From assembly GCA_964440115.1 (NCBI GenBank), contig CAYTPV010000003.1, positions 310,001 to 374,000 on the forward strand: 64,000 nucleotides of DNA, in the 5' to 3' direction. The DNA is from JAEWWD01 sp964440115 (GTDB lineage: Bacteria > Bacillota > Clostridia > Christensenellales > CAG-138). Under the pieces are notes generated by a model. That model ran no database searches and was not told the origin of the DNA. It saw nothing but the letters and a program-made list of their open reading frames with translations. Below, one piece after another: positions 24,769 to 31,735 of this stretch. Each line of letters opens with the position of its first letter. Positions within the stretch are counted from its first letter, which is position 1. The translations under genes and the position numbers were made by a program.

Positions 24769-25824
24769 TTATTCGAGGGCAAACGCAATCTGATTCTGTG
24801 TATTCCTGTGCGCAAACAGAAGTCCGTTGAGATCGGTGAGATCATACACCACGGACCATTGAAGCTTATCCACGCCTTCATCGTAAACCCCAACCTGCGT
24901 AAGCGTTGTGACGGCCTGATCCCTTGTAAGCGTGCCGCCGTTTTGTTCAATTACCGCTTTCACGGCATTATATCGATCGAATTCGTCGTATCCTTCGCCG
25001 ATATTCAGGTTGTTGTACGCGATGAAATTGGAAGCGACCTGATAGTTTTCCATCGAGGTCACGGCCTGCAGCTTACCTGCGTAGAATTCCACGAGCACGG
25101 AGTTGCCGCTTGCGTCGGCAATGAGGTAATGGCAGGAGGTATCGTCGGAAAAGTAGATGTTGTATTGGCTGAGCAAATCCACGGCTTCCTCCGCAGTCGC
25201 CGCTTTATCGAGCACCAGCCGGATAGCGGTGGTGGTGTTGAGCGTTATTTTCTGCGCGTCAAAATCCAGCTGCACTTCGGGCACGGCGAGCAGCGCAATG
25301 GCGACACCTTTTTCATTCATGCCGTCAAACGGCAGAAACGGTGCAGCAAGCGCGAGAAAACTTTGCGGGTTCAACCCCTCGGGCAGCTTTTCTTTGGAAT
25401 ACCCGGCATACGAAAGATTGACGGTGGATACGGAAGCATAACCGTTTGCGGGCTGTGTGAATACCTGCATGGAGGGAGCGTACCGAAAATCAAAATTCCG
25501 GCCGAACAGCATGTTCCCGTTCACATCATGCACCGCAAACGCCGTGCATCCTGCCCCCGTAATGTTCAAATCAATGGGCAGACCTTTAAGCAGCCGTTTG
25601 GTGACAAAGGCTTCGATATCCTGATCTTTTTTTGCGCCTGTTTTCAGAAATTCGTCAAATCCGTAATCGCCGTAATAGCGCATGCGCAGCATACCGTAAT
25701 CGTCGAGCTTCCGTATGGAGGCAAGACTGCGCAGCTCATTGAAAAACAAAATGCCGGCGACGATAACGAGTGCCAATAGCAGGGAACAGACGGCGATAAC
25801 AGCGGTTTTCAAAATCTTTTTCAT
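24769..25824 (-). CDS. Membrane-anchored Ntn-hydrolase (choloylglycine hydrolase / C45 acyltransferase-like)
   Basis: A 351-residue protein with an N-terminal signal-anchor helix (residues 7-29, AVIAVCSLLLALVIVAGIL). It is followed by an Ntn-hydrolase fold; the predicted catalytic Cys is in NITGAGCTAFAVHD, followed by GNMLFGRNFDFRY. The latter is the GRNxDF hallmark of linear-amide C-N hydrolases such as bile salt hydrolases and penicillin V or acyl-6-APA acylases. Unlike secreted autoprocessed members, the nucleophile is about 90 residues in, so propeptide removal would be needed. Substrate unknown; the extracytoplasmic location is inferred. Confidence 0.8.
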   Translation of the reverse strand: MKKILKTAVIAVCSLLLALVIVAGILFFNELRSLASIRKLDDYGMLRMRYYGDYGFDEFLKTGAKKDQDIEAFVTKRLLKGLPIDLNITGAGCTAFAVHDVNGNMLFGRNFDFRYAPSMQVFTQPANGYASVSTVNLSYAGYSKEKLPEGLNPQSFLALAAPFLPFDGMNEKGVAIALLAVPEVQLDFDAQKITLNTTTAIRLVLDKAATAEEAVDLLSQYNIYFSDDTSCHYLIADASGNSVLVEFYAGKLQAVTSMENYQVASNFIAYNNLNIGEGYDEFDRYNAVKAVIEQNGGTLTRDQAVTTLTQVGVYDEGVDKLQWSVVYDLTDLNGLLFAHRNTQNQIAFALE

Positions 25825-25872
25825 GCGCTTACCCGCCCCAAATATTTATAGAATCACAGAGCATTGTACAGC

Positions 25873-25909
25873 AAAAAGCAGGAAAAGTCGATTGTGCGGC
25901 TTTCCTGCT
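25873..25909 (-). terminator. Terminator of the ALS small subunit-butyrate kinase operon
   Basis: AGCAGGAAA pairs with TTTCCTGCT; on the minus strand it runs into TTTTTG, 35 bp past the buk stop. Confidence 0.7.
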
Positions 25910-25945
25910 GATACTCATATTGAATGCCTGATATATAGCTGTTTT

Positions 25946-27028
25946 TTATTCGTACGTCAGCACGCGTTCCGTGCCGCGCAGCACACGCAGCGTTCCTTCC
26001 ACCATGGCGGACATTTCATCTTCCCCCGGGTAGGTCAGCACCTTCGCCATGCTGCTGACCCGCTGCTTGATGGAGCCGGTGAAGCGTGTGGAGTAGGCAA
26101 GTCCGCCGGTAAGCACGATCGCATCCGCGCGGCCATCGAGCACGGCCACCATGGCCCCGATTTCCTTTGCGACCTGATACGCCATGGAATCGACCACCAG
26201 AGCGGCGTATTCGTCGCCCTGCCGAATAAGCTTTTCCACCTTCACGAGGTCGTTTGTGCCAAGATACGCGGACATACCGCCTCGCCTATTCAGGAACGAC
26301 AGCATCTTTGCCTTGGTGAATTTCCCGCTGTAGCACATTTCGATGATGGGCTCGAGCGGTACGGCCCCGCACCGTTCGGGGGTGAACGCGCCTTCGCCCG
26401 CGATAGCGTCGTTCACGTCGATGACGCGTCCATATCGGTGTGCGCCCACCGTGATGCCGCCGCCCATATGGGCGACCACAAACCTTCCATCTTCATACCG
26501 CATGCCAAGATCGGCGGCGCATTTGCGGACCACCGCTTTGGCGTTGAGTGCGTGGAACGCGCTTCTGCGCTCTATGCCGGGGATGCCGCTGAGTTTGGCG
26601 ACCTGCTCCATTTCATCCACAACCACCGGGTCCACCACATAGGCCGGTATGCCGTACTGGCTGCTGATATCCGCCGCGATGAGCCCGCCCAGAGCGGATG
26701 CGTGCACCGCCGCGGAATCGCTGATTAAATCTTGCAACATTTTTTCGTTGACGAGATAGGTACCCGAATCGATGGGCTTCAAAAGGCCGCCGCGCCCTAC
26801 CACCGCATCGATCTGTTCCGGCGATATGCCGTTATTGTGCAGCATATCCATGATATGCGCCAGCCGGATGCCCTTTTGATCCAGCGTGGTTTTGCATTCG
26901 TCGAACGCGTGGTTGTCGTGGCGTATGGTCTCTACGACAAGGCAGGTTTCGTTGCGATAGACTGCCGCTTTTGTGGAAGTGGAGCCCGGATTGACCGCCA
27001 GTATCATGTATTCCTTACTATCGCTCAT
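25946..27028 (-). CDS. buk: Butyrate kinase
   Basis: A 360-residue acetokinase-family enzyme converting butyryl phosphate and ADP to butyrate and ATP. It starts with the phosphate-binding loop ILAVNPGSTSTKAAVY. The segments AVVGRGGLLKPIDSG and FVVAHMGGGITVGAHRYGR and the C-terminal DAIVLTGGLAYS are characteristic of Buk rather than AckA. No phosphotransbutyrylase (ptb) is in the window, and the upstream partner is instead an ACT-domain gene overlapping by 4 nt. Branched-chain acyl phosphate could also be a substrate. Confidence 0.93.
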   Translation of the reverse strand: MSDSKEYMILAVNPGSTSTKAAVYRNETCLVVETIRHDNHAFDECKTTLDQKGIRLAHIMDMLHNNGISPEQIDAVVGRGGLLKPIDSGTYLVNEKMLQDLISDSAAVHASALGGLIAADISSQYGIPAYVVDPVVVDEMEQVAKLSGIPGIERRSAFHALNAKAVVRKCAADLGMRYEDGRFVVAHMGGGITVGAHRYGRVIDVNDAIAGEGAFTPERCGAVPLEPIIEMCYSGKFTKAKMLSFLNRRGGMSAYLGTNDLVKVEKLIRQGDEYAALVVDSMAYQVAKEIGAMVAVLDGRADAIVLTGGLAYSTRFTGSIKQRVSSMAKVLTYPGEDEMSAMVEGTLRVLRGTERVLTYE

Positions 27029-27489
27029 ATCGGGCAGCCTTCCTTTCTTTGTATCGCGATTGCGCCCGAGCGCATATATTCCGCAAACTCCTTGTGGTAT
27101 TGCTTGATGAAAGCGTCTATCTGGGCGGGCGTGCCCGTCTTTTCGACCGTCAGGAAGCCGTCTTCTTCCAATACGACGCGCGAGTCCAAATCCGGATGCG
27201 CTGCATAGGTGTCCTTTTCGATTTTAAACACCAACAGTTCACGCAGCAGGTAGATCTGCGAGCTGCAAACTTCCCAGCTCTGCACAAAATCCAGTGCGGC
27301 AATCTGTTTTTTGAGCGTTTGCGAATCGAGAATATCCTCGCTCATCATGATATCGATTTTGGTCAGACCTTCATCCACGGGGGCGGCGCTGATGCTATCG
27401 ATATTCAGGCCGTTGCGGCGGATCAGGCCGGCGATGCGGTCCAGCACGCCGGGCACATTATATACCAGAAATTTTAGTATAACGGTCAT
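27025..27489 (-). CDS. ilvN: Acetolactate synthase small subunit (ACT domain)
   Basis: A 154-residue protein with an N-terminal ACT domain (FLVYNVPGVLDRIAGLIRRN, then GLNIDSISAAPVDEGLTKID) and the ALS_ss C-terminal half (VLEEDGFLTVEKTG). In AHAS the small subunit confers feedback inhibition by valine, yet no large subunit is present here. It overlaps buk by 4 nt and has its own promoter, so it is the first gene of a two-gene operon and may regulate or sense branched-chain metabolism in that context. Confidence 0.85.
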   Translation of the reverse strand: MTVILKFLVYNVPGVLDRIAGLIRRNGLNIDSISAAPVDEGLTKIDIMMSEDILDSQTLKKQIAALDFVQSWEVCSSQIYLLRELLVFKIEKDTYAAHPDLDSRVVLEEDGFLTVEKTGTPAQIDAFIKQYHKEFAEYMRSGAIAIQRKEGCPI

Positions 27490-27518
27490 GCGATGTTTCC
27501 TCCCATGCAGTTATTCTC

Positions 27519-27546
27519 ATTATAAAGAGAATATGCCCTCAGTCAA
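27519..27546 (-). promoter_or_regulatory. Promoter of the ilvN-buk operon
   Basis: On the minus strand TTGACT (27541-27546), a 16-bp spacer, TATAAT (27519-27524). The inverted repeat ATTCTC/GAGAAT (27513-27532) encloses the -10 box. Confidence 0.75.
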
Positions 27547-27668
27547 ACAAGCAAATGAAAATTGCGTGAAATGGAATTTCCATCAAACGCCGCATATGCG
27601 GCGAAGGGCAGTCTTTCGCGTCTTTGCGGCCTTTCGCGCGCATATGATGCACCAAAGGGAGGGATGGT

Positions 27669-28064
27669 ATGCCGTCGTGGAGAGATATATACTGCAGAAT
27701 ATTTCCGAATTCGCCATACTGCCGCCGGCACAGGCCGCCAAGACCGCCAAGACCACCGCATCCGCCGGGACCTCCGCCGCCTAGACCGCCCGGACCCCCA
27801 CCTCCGAGACCACCGGGACCTCCGCCTCCGAGACCGCCGGGACCCCCGCCTCCGAGACCGCCGGGACCCCCGCCTCCGAGACCGCCGGGACCCCCGCCTC
27901 CGAGGCCGCCGGGACCGCCTCCTCCGAGGCCGCCGGGACCTCCGCCGGGAAGACCACCCGGACCTCCGCCGGGAAGACCACCCGGGCCCCCGCCGGGGAG
28001 ACCTCCTGAACGGCCACCGGGACCTCCGCCGGGCGGGCCACCAGGACCGCCTCCTCCAAGGTAA
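27669..28064 (+). CDS. Proline-rich octapeptide-repeat protein (PPGPPPPR)n
   Basis: A 131-residue protein. It has a non-repetitive head MPSWRDIYCRIFPNSPYC, then about eight near-identical PPGPPPPR units and several PPGPPPGR variants, ending GPPPPR. It is extremely proline-rich and basic, so a polyproline-II rod or surface/coat filament is likely. Gly-Pro-Pro-type and Pro-rich repeats occur in Clostridial spore coats, but no domain is recognisable. The ribosome site AGGGAGGG seven bases before the ATG, and a terminator after the stop, support this strand over the long Gly-Pro ORF on the other strand. Confidence 0.6.
   Translation: MPSWRDIYCRIFPNSPYCRRHRPPRPPRPPHPPGPPPPRPPGPPPPRPPGPPPPRPPGPPPPRPPGPPPPRPPGPPPPRPPGPPPPRPPGPPPGRPPGPPPGRPPGPPPGRPPERPPGPPPGGPPGPPPPR
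27785..27955 (+). repeat. 24-bp tandem repeat (ccgccgggacccccgcctccgaga-type)
   Basis: Seven or so 24-bp units (positions 1-20 ccgccgggacccccgcctcc) with few substitutions. They encode the octapeptide of the proline-rich protein, and decay into 21-24-bp variants up to 28050. High identity implies recent expansion or ongoing slippage. Confidence 0.85.
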
Positions 28065-28082
28065 TACTCAAAAATCCATCTA

Positions 28083-28108
28083 ATAAAACGCCGCAAACGC
28101 GGCGTTTT
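28083..28108 (+). terminator. Terminator of the proline-rich gene
   Basis: AACGCCGC-AAAC-GCGGCGTT followed by TTTT, 20 bp after the stop codon. Confidence 0.88.
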
Positions 28109-28235
28109 TTAGCATGTCTAAAAGAATTTTTCCTGCTATGAACTGCCAATATAAAATATGTTGCATATTTCAACGTTTCGTGGTATATTTTATATCTTGG
28201 ACAATGAATGTCCGATAAATGGAGGAAAATTAATT

Positions 28236-28538
28236 TTGGCAGACAAAGTACTTACTTGCAGGGACTGCGGGGCTGAATTCGTATTCACCCAGAATGAACA
28301 GAATTTCTATGCTGAAAAAGGCTTCACAAACGAGCCTCAGCGCTGCCCCGGATGCAGGGCCGCAAGGAAGAATCAACAGCGTGGCGGCGGCGGCGGATAT
28401 GCCGAGCGCGAAATGTATCCCGCTGTTTGTGCACAGTGTGGCAGGGAAACGACAGTTCCCTTCCGTCCCTCGAACGACAAACCGGTATATTGCAAAGATT
28501 GTTTCCAACCCAGGGGACGGTCGAACAACAGATACTAA
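28236..28538 (+). CDS. Zinc-ribbon protein with CxxC-x17-CxxC domain
   Basis: A 100-residue protein that starts at TTG 28236 after GGAGG (MADKVLTCRDCGAEFVF). The first half is the small zinc-ribbon type (CRDCG.EF, then CPGCR) usually annotated as a probable zinc-binding domain. The second half is the CxxC-x17-CxxC module (CAQCG, 17 residues, CKDC). A Gly-rich linker RGGGGGYAER joins them. These proteins are common in Clostridia and Chloroflexi and are presumed nucleic-acid or protein binding; the role is unknown. A longer ATG-started frame lacks a ribosome site. Confidence 0.85.
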   Translation: MADKVLTCRDCGAEFVFTQNEQNFYAEKGFTNEPQRCPGCRAARKNQQRGGGGGYAEREMYPAVCAQCGRETTVPFRPSNDKPVYCKDCFQPRGRSNNRY

Positions 28539-28547
28539 GAACAAGAA

Positions 28548-28579
28548 AACTCCGTCACCTTTGGTGGCGGAGTTTTTTT
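28548..28579 (+). terminator. Terminator of the zinc-ribbon gene
   Basis: AACTCCGTCACC-TTT-GGTGGCGGAGTT followed by TTTTT (one mismatch in the stem). Confidence 0.88.
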
Positions 28580-28627
28580 ATGTTTAGCTGCAGCAGTCGG
28601 CCCCAAGGCAGAGGAATGAGGATGCAA

Positions 28628-28659
28628 TAAAAAACGCCGCATAGCGGCGTTTTTTTGTT
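28628..28659. terminator. Bidirectional terminator
   Basis: AAAAACGCCGC-ATA-GCGGCGTTTTTTT. Its A tract makes it a terminator for the leftward cysteine-rich small gene as well. Confidence 0.8.
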
Positions 28660-28729
28660 AAACTGCCGAAGTCTGCACCCGCATTACAACAGGATAAAAT
28701 GTTCGGGCAGGCTTTAACAGGCAGCATTA

Positions 28730-28822
28730 TTAACGACAGCGTCTGCCGCTGCAGTTGTCGCGGCGGTTTCCGCAGCAGCAAGCGGCAGCGGCAACAGCCA
28801 ATACAGGCAAAATGCAACTCAT
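28730..28822 (-). CDS. 30-residue cysteine-rich microprotein
   Basis: A very short gene on the minus strand. ATG 28822 is preceded by AGGGGGTGATATAT, an unusually strong ribosome site. The product starts MSCILPVLAVAAAACCCGN, a hydrophobic N-terminal half ending in three adjacent cysteines, and finishes with a basic tail RRDN..SGRRCR carrying two more; six cysteines in total. A terminator lies downstream. It resembles the small membrane-inserted sporulation peptides of Firmicutes in layout but matches none that I recognise. The hydrophobic segment is too short for a typical transmembrane helix, so a lipid-edge or metal-binding peptide is possible. Confidence 0.5.
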   Translation of the reverse strand: MSCILPVLAVAAAACCCGNRRDNCSGRRCR

Positions 28823-28978
28823 ATATATCACCCCCTATATGTATAGTAATAACATATGTATTGGAAGAGCCTTACGTGAAAGAAGGGAATCCTCAGCTCC
28901 TTTATGGTATAACTAAAAATTGAAGTTAAAATATTACTTGCGTAGGATATAAAATTCAGGAATATTGGCGGTGCTTTT

Positions 28979-29545
28979 ATGGGGTTGTTCAACAAAGATA
29001 CGGTTTGCGAAAAATGCAGAGCAGCGATACCCAAGAAACAGTTGTGTATATATGATTCCACACATCAGGGGCGGAATAAAAGCGGGATTACTACAAAAGT
29101 CTGCAACCACTGTTTAATGGATCTGTTTTATGAGAGCTTAAGAAGCTTTCATGACGGCGCCGTTGTCGTATCTCCTATACAAGGGCATCATGCCTATGTT
29201 GCTTATCATTTCGACATGTTGAAATCTGTTAAGCAAAACTCGCGCGCCATGGAAGAAAAAAACAGGGATTTCATTGATAAATTATCAGAATTGCTGCCTC
29301 AGAGCGGCACAATTTGCGGTTGCTGCAGCAATCAGGCGACCTATGTCTGGTGTTCGCCCGATCTGCTCAATAACGATCCGTTTTTATGGGAAGTAAATAT
29401 GAGTTCCAACTATGATCCGATGTATCTTTGCGATGAGTGCTTAATCAGGAAGTTTCAAAAGAAGACAGAGGATGACGGTATCCGATTTGCATGCATATAT
29501 CCCCCCTTGCAGGGAGCGGGCCTTCTGTGTTCATGGGAGGTTTGA
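28979..29545 (+). CDS. Cysteine-rich, probable zinc-binding protein of unknown function
   Basis: A 188-residue protein with four CxxC pairs: VCEKCRAAIPKK, VCNHCLMD, ICGCCSNQ and LCDECLIRK. They probably form two zinc knuckles around a helical middle (MEEKNRDFIDKLSELLP). The N-terminal MGLFNKDTVCEKC start resembles small treble-clef or zinc-ribbon proteins. No catalytic motif is visible. It is a single gene followed by an array of hairpins. Ribosome site GGCGGTG is weak. I do not recognise a named family. Confidence 0.6.
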   Translation: MGLFNKDTVCEKCRAAIPKKQLCIYDSTHQGRNKSGITTKVCNHCLMDLFYESLRSFHDGAVVVSPIQGHHAYVAYHFDMLKSVKQNSRAMEEKNRDFIDKLSELLPQSGTICGCCSNQATYVWCSPDLLNNDPFLWEVNMSSNYDPMYLCDECLIRKFQKKTEDDGIRFACIYPPLQGAGLLCSWEV

Positions 29546-29582
29546 ATAGCGTTCCGTGGTTCGGCAAACCCTCTATGGGGGT

Positions 29583-29743
29583 GTGGGGGATTTAAAATCC
29601 CCCACTTTCATTCCGATTTGACGACATGTGCGTCAAATCAGCGGAAAAAATGCAGCTATTTGCTGCATTTTAACCCACAAGAAACCCATAGGCAAAGTCC
29701 AAAGGACTTTGCCTATGGCCTAGCCCGCCGTAAAACGGCGGGC
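29583..29743. repeat. Unrelated five-hairpin ladder between convergent genes
   Basis: Five consecutive perfect inverted repeats: GTGGGGGATTT/AAATCCCCCAC (29583-29605), GATTTGACG/CGTCAAATC (29615-29639), AAAATGCAGC/GCTGCATTTT (29647-29671), CATAGGCAAAGTCC/GGACTTTGCCTATG (29687-29717) and GCCCGCCGT/ACGGCGGGC (29723-29743). The last has a TTTT tract for the rightward gene. The third, flanked by A and T runs, terminates in both directions. Confidence 0.85.
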
Positions 29744-29767
29744 TTTTGAACTCCTCAAATGTGATTG

Positions 29768-30598
29768 TCATCCTTTGACAGCGCCGCTTGTCATGCCCGC
29801 GATAAGCTGCTTCTGCAGGAAAATGAACAAAATGACGACAGGCAGCGTGCTGATGACGGACGCCGCCATCAGTGTGTTCCATTCCGTACTGTACTGCCCC
29901 ATAAAGGATTTGAGGGTAATAGGCAATGTCCGAAGCGCGGGCGAATCGATAAATGTCTGCGCGAACAGGAACTCATTCCAGGAGAGTATGAACGCGTTGA
30001 TCGCCGTAGCCACGATACCGGGAGAGGAAAGCGGCACCGTGACTCGCATGAGCGCGCCCATTGTGGAACAGCCGTCGATGAGCGCGGCTTCTTCGAGTTC
30101 CGCGGGCAGCGCTTTGAAATAGTTGGTCAGCATCCATACGCTGAACGGTATGACGAACGAAGCGTAGGATAAATACAGCGCCATATGGCTGTCGATATAG
30201 TCAAGCTTGCGCATGATGGTATAGTATGGCGTCACCAGCAACACCAGCGGGAACAGTTGGGCAACCAGCAGCAACAGCTGCAGCTGCTTCTGCCCCTTGA
30301 ACTCAAACCGCGCAAACCCAAGGCCAGCCAGTATGGATATCGCCATTGCGCAAATAGTGGTGATGGAAGCGACTTTAAAGCTATTGAAGAACGCCTGGAA
30401 AAAGCCTTTGTTTTTCCATATGGAAAGATACGAGCTGAAATCGGGCTTTGTCGGCACGATTTCCGGCGGCATATCGAACACTGCGGAATTGCTTTTAAGC
30501 GAGGTGGATACCATCCACAAAAACGGGAAAACGGCAACCACCACGAATACCGCGAGCAGCACATAAATCAGAAACAGTCCGGCAGTCTTTTTGCTCAC
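29768..30598 (-). CDS. Carbohydrate ABC transporter permease (MalG-type)
   Basis: A 276-residue inner-membrane permease with six hydrophobic helices. It has the EAA coupling motif LEEAALIDGCSTMGALMRVT, then VPLSSPGI, at about residues 181-209, which contacts the ATPase. It is the second permease of a family-1 sugar importer, starting GTG 30598 after AAGGAG and overlapping the upstream permease by 4 nt. No ATPase gene adjoins; the MsmX-type ATPase at 37.2-38.3 kb may serve it. Confidence 0.93.
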   Translation of the reverse strand: MSKKTAGLFLIYVLLAVFVVVAVFPFLWMVSTSLKSNSAVFDMPPEIVPTKPDFSSYLSIWKNKGFFQAFFNSFKVASITTICAMAISILAGLGFARFEFKGQKQLQLLLLVAQLFPLVLLVTPYYTIMRKLDYIDSHMALYLSYASFVIPFSVWMLTNYFKALPAELEEAALIDGCSTMGALMRVTVPLSSPGIVATAINAFILSWNEFLFAQTFIDSPALRTLPITLKSFMGQYSTEWNTLMAASVISTLPVVILFIFLQKQLIAGMTSGAVKG

Positions 30599-31512
30599 AG
30601 GGATCTCTCCTTACTCGTGGCTTTGGCGTACACAATGACCAGACCAAGCAGCGCAATGAACATCAGCACCGCGATTGCCGCCGCTTTGCCCAGGTTGAAC
30701 GCCTGGAATGTCGCCTTGTAAACGAATGTCGTCAGCGTTTCCGTCGCGCCGGACGGCCCGCCTTCCGTCAGCAGCCAGATGGTATCGAAGCTGTTGAATG
30801 TCCAAATGGTGGAAAGCAAAGTTGTCAGCATCAGGGTCGGCCTGATTTCAGGCAAAGTAACATGCAGGAATTTCTTCCACGCCCCCGCGCCGTCGATGGA
30901 GGCCGCTTCATAAAGCTCGCAGGGGATGGTCTGCATGGAGGCGAGCAGCATGACAGCCATAAACGGCGCGTTTTTCCACGCGTGCTGCGCAATGAGCGCC
31001 GGCATGGCTGTTTTCATGGTACCCAGCCACACCACGGGGTCCTTGAGAATGTGCAGCTGCATGAGGATGTGATTGAGTATGCCGAACTCGCCGTCGTACA
31101 TCCATTTCCATGTCAGCGCGGCCACCACGCCCGGCGTGATCCAAGGAATGAGCATAATGCCCCTGAACAGTCCGCGCGCTTTGATGGGCGCATTGAGCAG
31201 GGAAGATACGATAAGCCCTATGATCACCTGCAGCGCTACGGAACCGACCGTCCACACCAGCGAATTGCCGGCTGCGCGCCAGAATGTAGGCTCAGCGATG
31301 AGCTTTCTGTAGTTTTCAAACCATATAAAAGGCGTGCCCAGATACGGCTTCATCATGAGTATCTTCTGGAAGCTCATTTTGATATTGAGCGCCAGCGGAT
31401 AAGCGACAACGCACAGCATGATGAGCGTCGCCGGCAACACGAGCAGAATACCCAGCTTGCTGCTGCGGTACCCGCGTACGGATTTTTTGACTGCCACTGC
31501 GGCTGCTTTCAT
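30595..31512 (-). CDS. Carbohydrate ABC transporter permease (MalF-type)
   Basis: A 305-residue permease. It has a basic N-terminus, a first helix LGILLVLPATLIMLCVVAYP, five more helices, and the EAA motif ELYEAASIDGAGAWKKFLHV followed by TLPEIRP. With the MalG-type partner it forms the translocation pore. It lies 223 bp after the solute-binding protein gene; the gap holds two strong hairpins that may set relative expression. Ribosome site GGGGG. Confidence 0.93.
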   Translation of the reverse strand: MKAAAVAVKKSVRGYRSSKLGILLVLPATLIMLCVVAYPLALNIKMSFQKILMMKPYLGTPFIWFENYRKLIAEPTFWRAAGNSLVWTVGSVALQVIIGLIVSSLLNAPIKARGLFRGIMLIPWITPGVVAALTWKWMYDGEFGILNHILMQLHILKDPVVWLGTMKTAMPALIAQHAWKNAPFMAVMLLASMQTIPCELYEAASIDGAGAWKKFLHVTLPEIRPTLMLTTLLSTIWTFNSFDTIWLLTEGGPSGATETLTTFVYKATFQAFNLGKAAAIAVLMFIALLGLVIVYAKATSKERSL

Positions 31513-31626
31513 TGTTACCCCCGATCAGGTTAGGGTTATTGCTACCGCCGGTTTTAGTAACCTGCGGGATTTTACTTATTCACCTGCCGCGCAAAGGGCA
31601 GCAGTTCCAGTGTGATTAGATTGAAA

Positions 31627-31714
31627 GCGGGGGATCACACTCCCCCGCACGTTCCCCATTGGAGAGAATTTTATCGTCGTGTTCCTGCCGCCTAATCATG
31701 GACGGCAGGAACAC
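31627..31714 (-). promoter_or_regulatory. Paired hairpins between binding-protein and permease genes
   Basis: GCGGGGGA/TCCCCCGC (31627-31648) and the 12-bp stem GTGTTCCTGCCG/CGGCAGGAACAC (31679-31714). Such intercistronic stems after a binding-protein gene usually stabilise its mRNA and reduce read-through to the permeases. Confidence 0.65.
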
Positions 31715-31735
31715 GGACTAAACGGATACGGTTGG

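Noticed and set aside
24736..25779. 347-codon ORF antisense to the Ntn-hydrolase gene
   Set aside because: Shadow frame; the minus-strand gene has a signal anchor and catalytic motif.
27700..28050. Possible CRISPR-like array
   Set aside because: The 24-bp units are contiguous and coding, without spacers.
27539..28096. 185-codon Gly-Pro collagen-like ORF on the minus strand
   Set aside because: It has no ribosome site, whereas the plus-strand proline-rich ORF has one and is followed by a terminator. Kept open as an alternative only.
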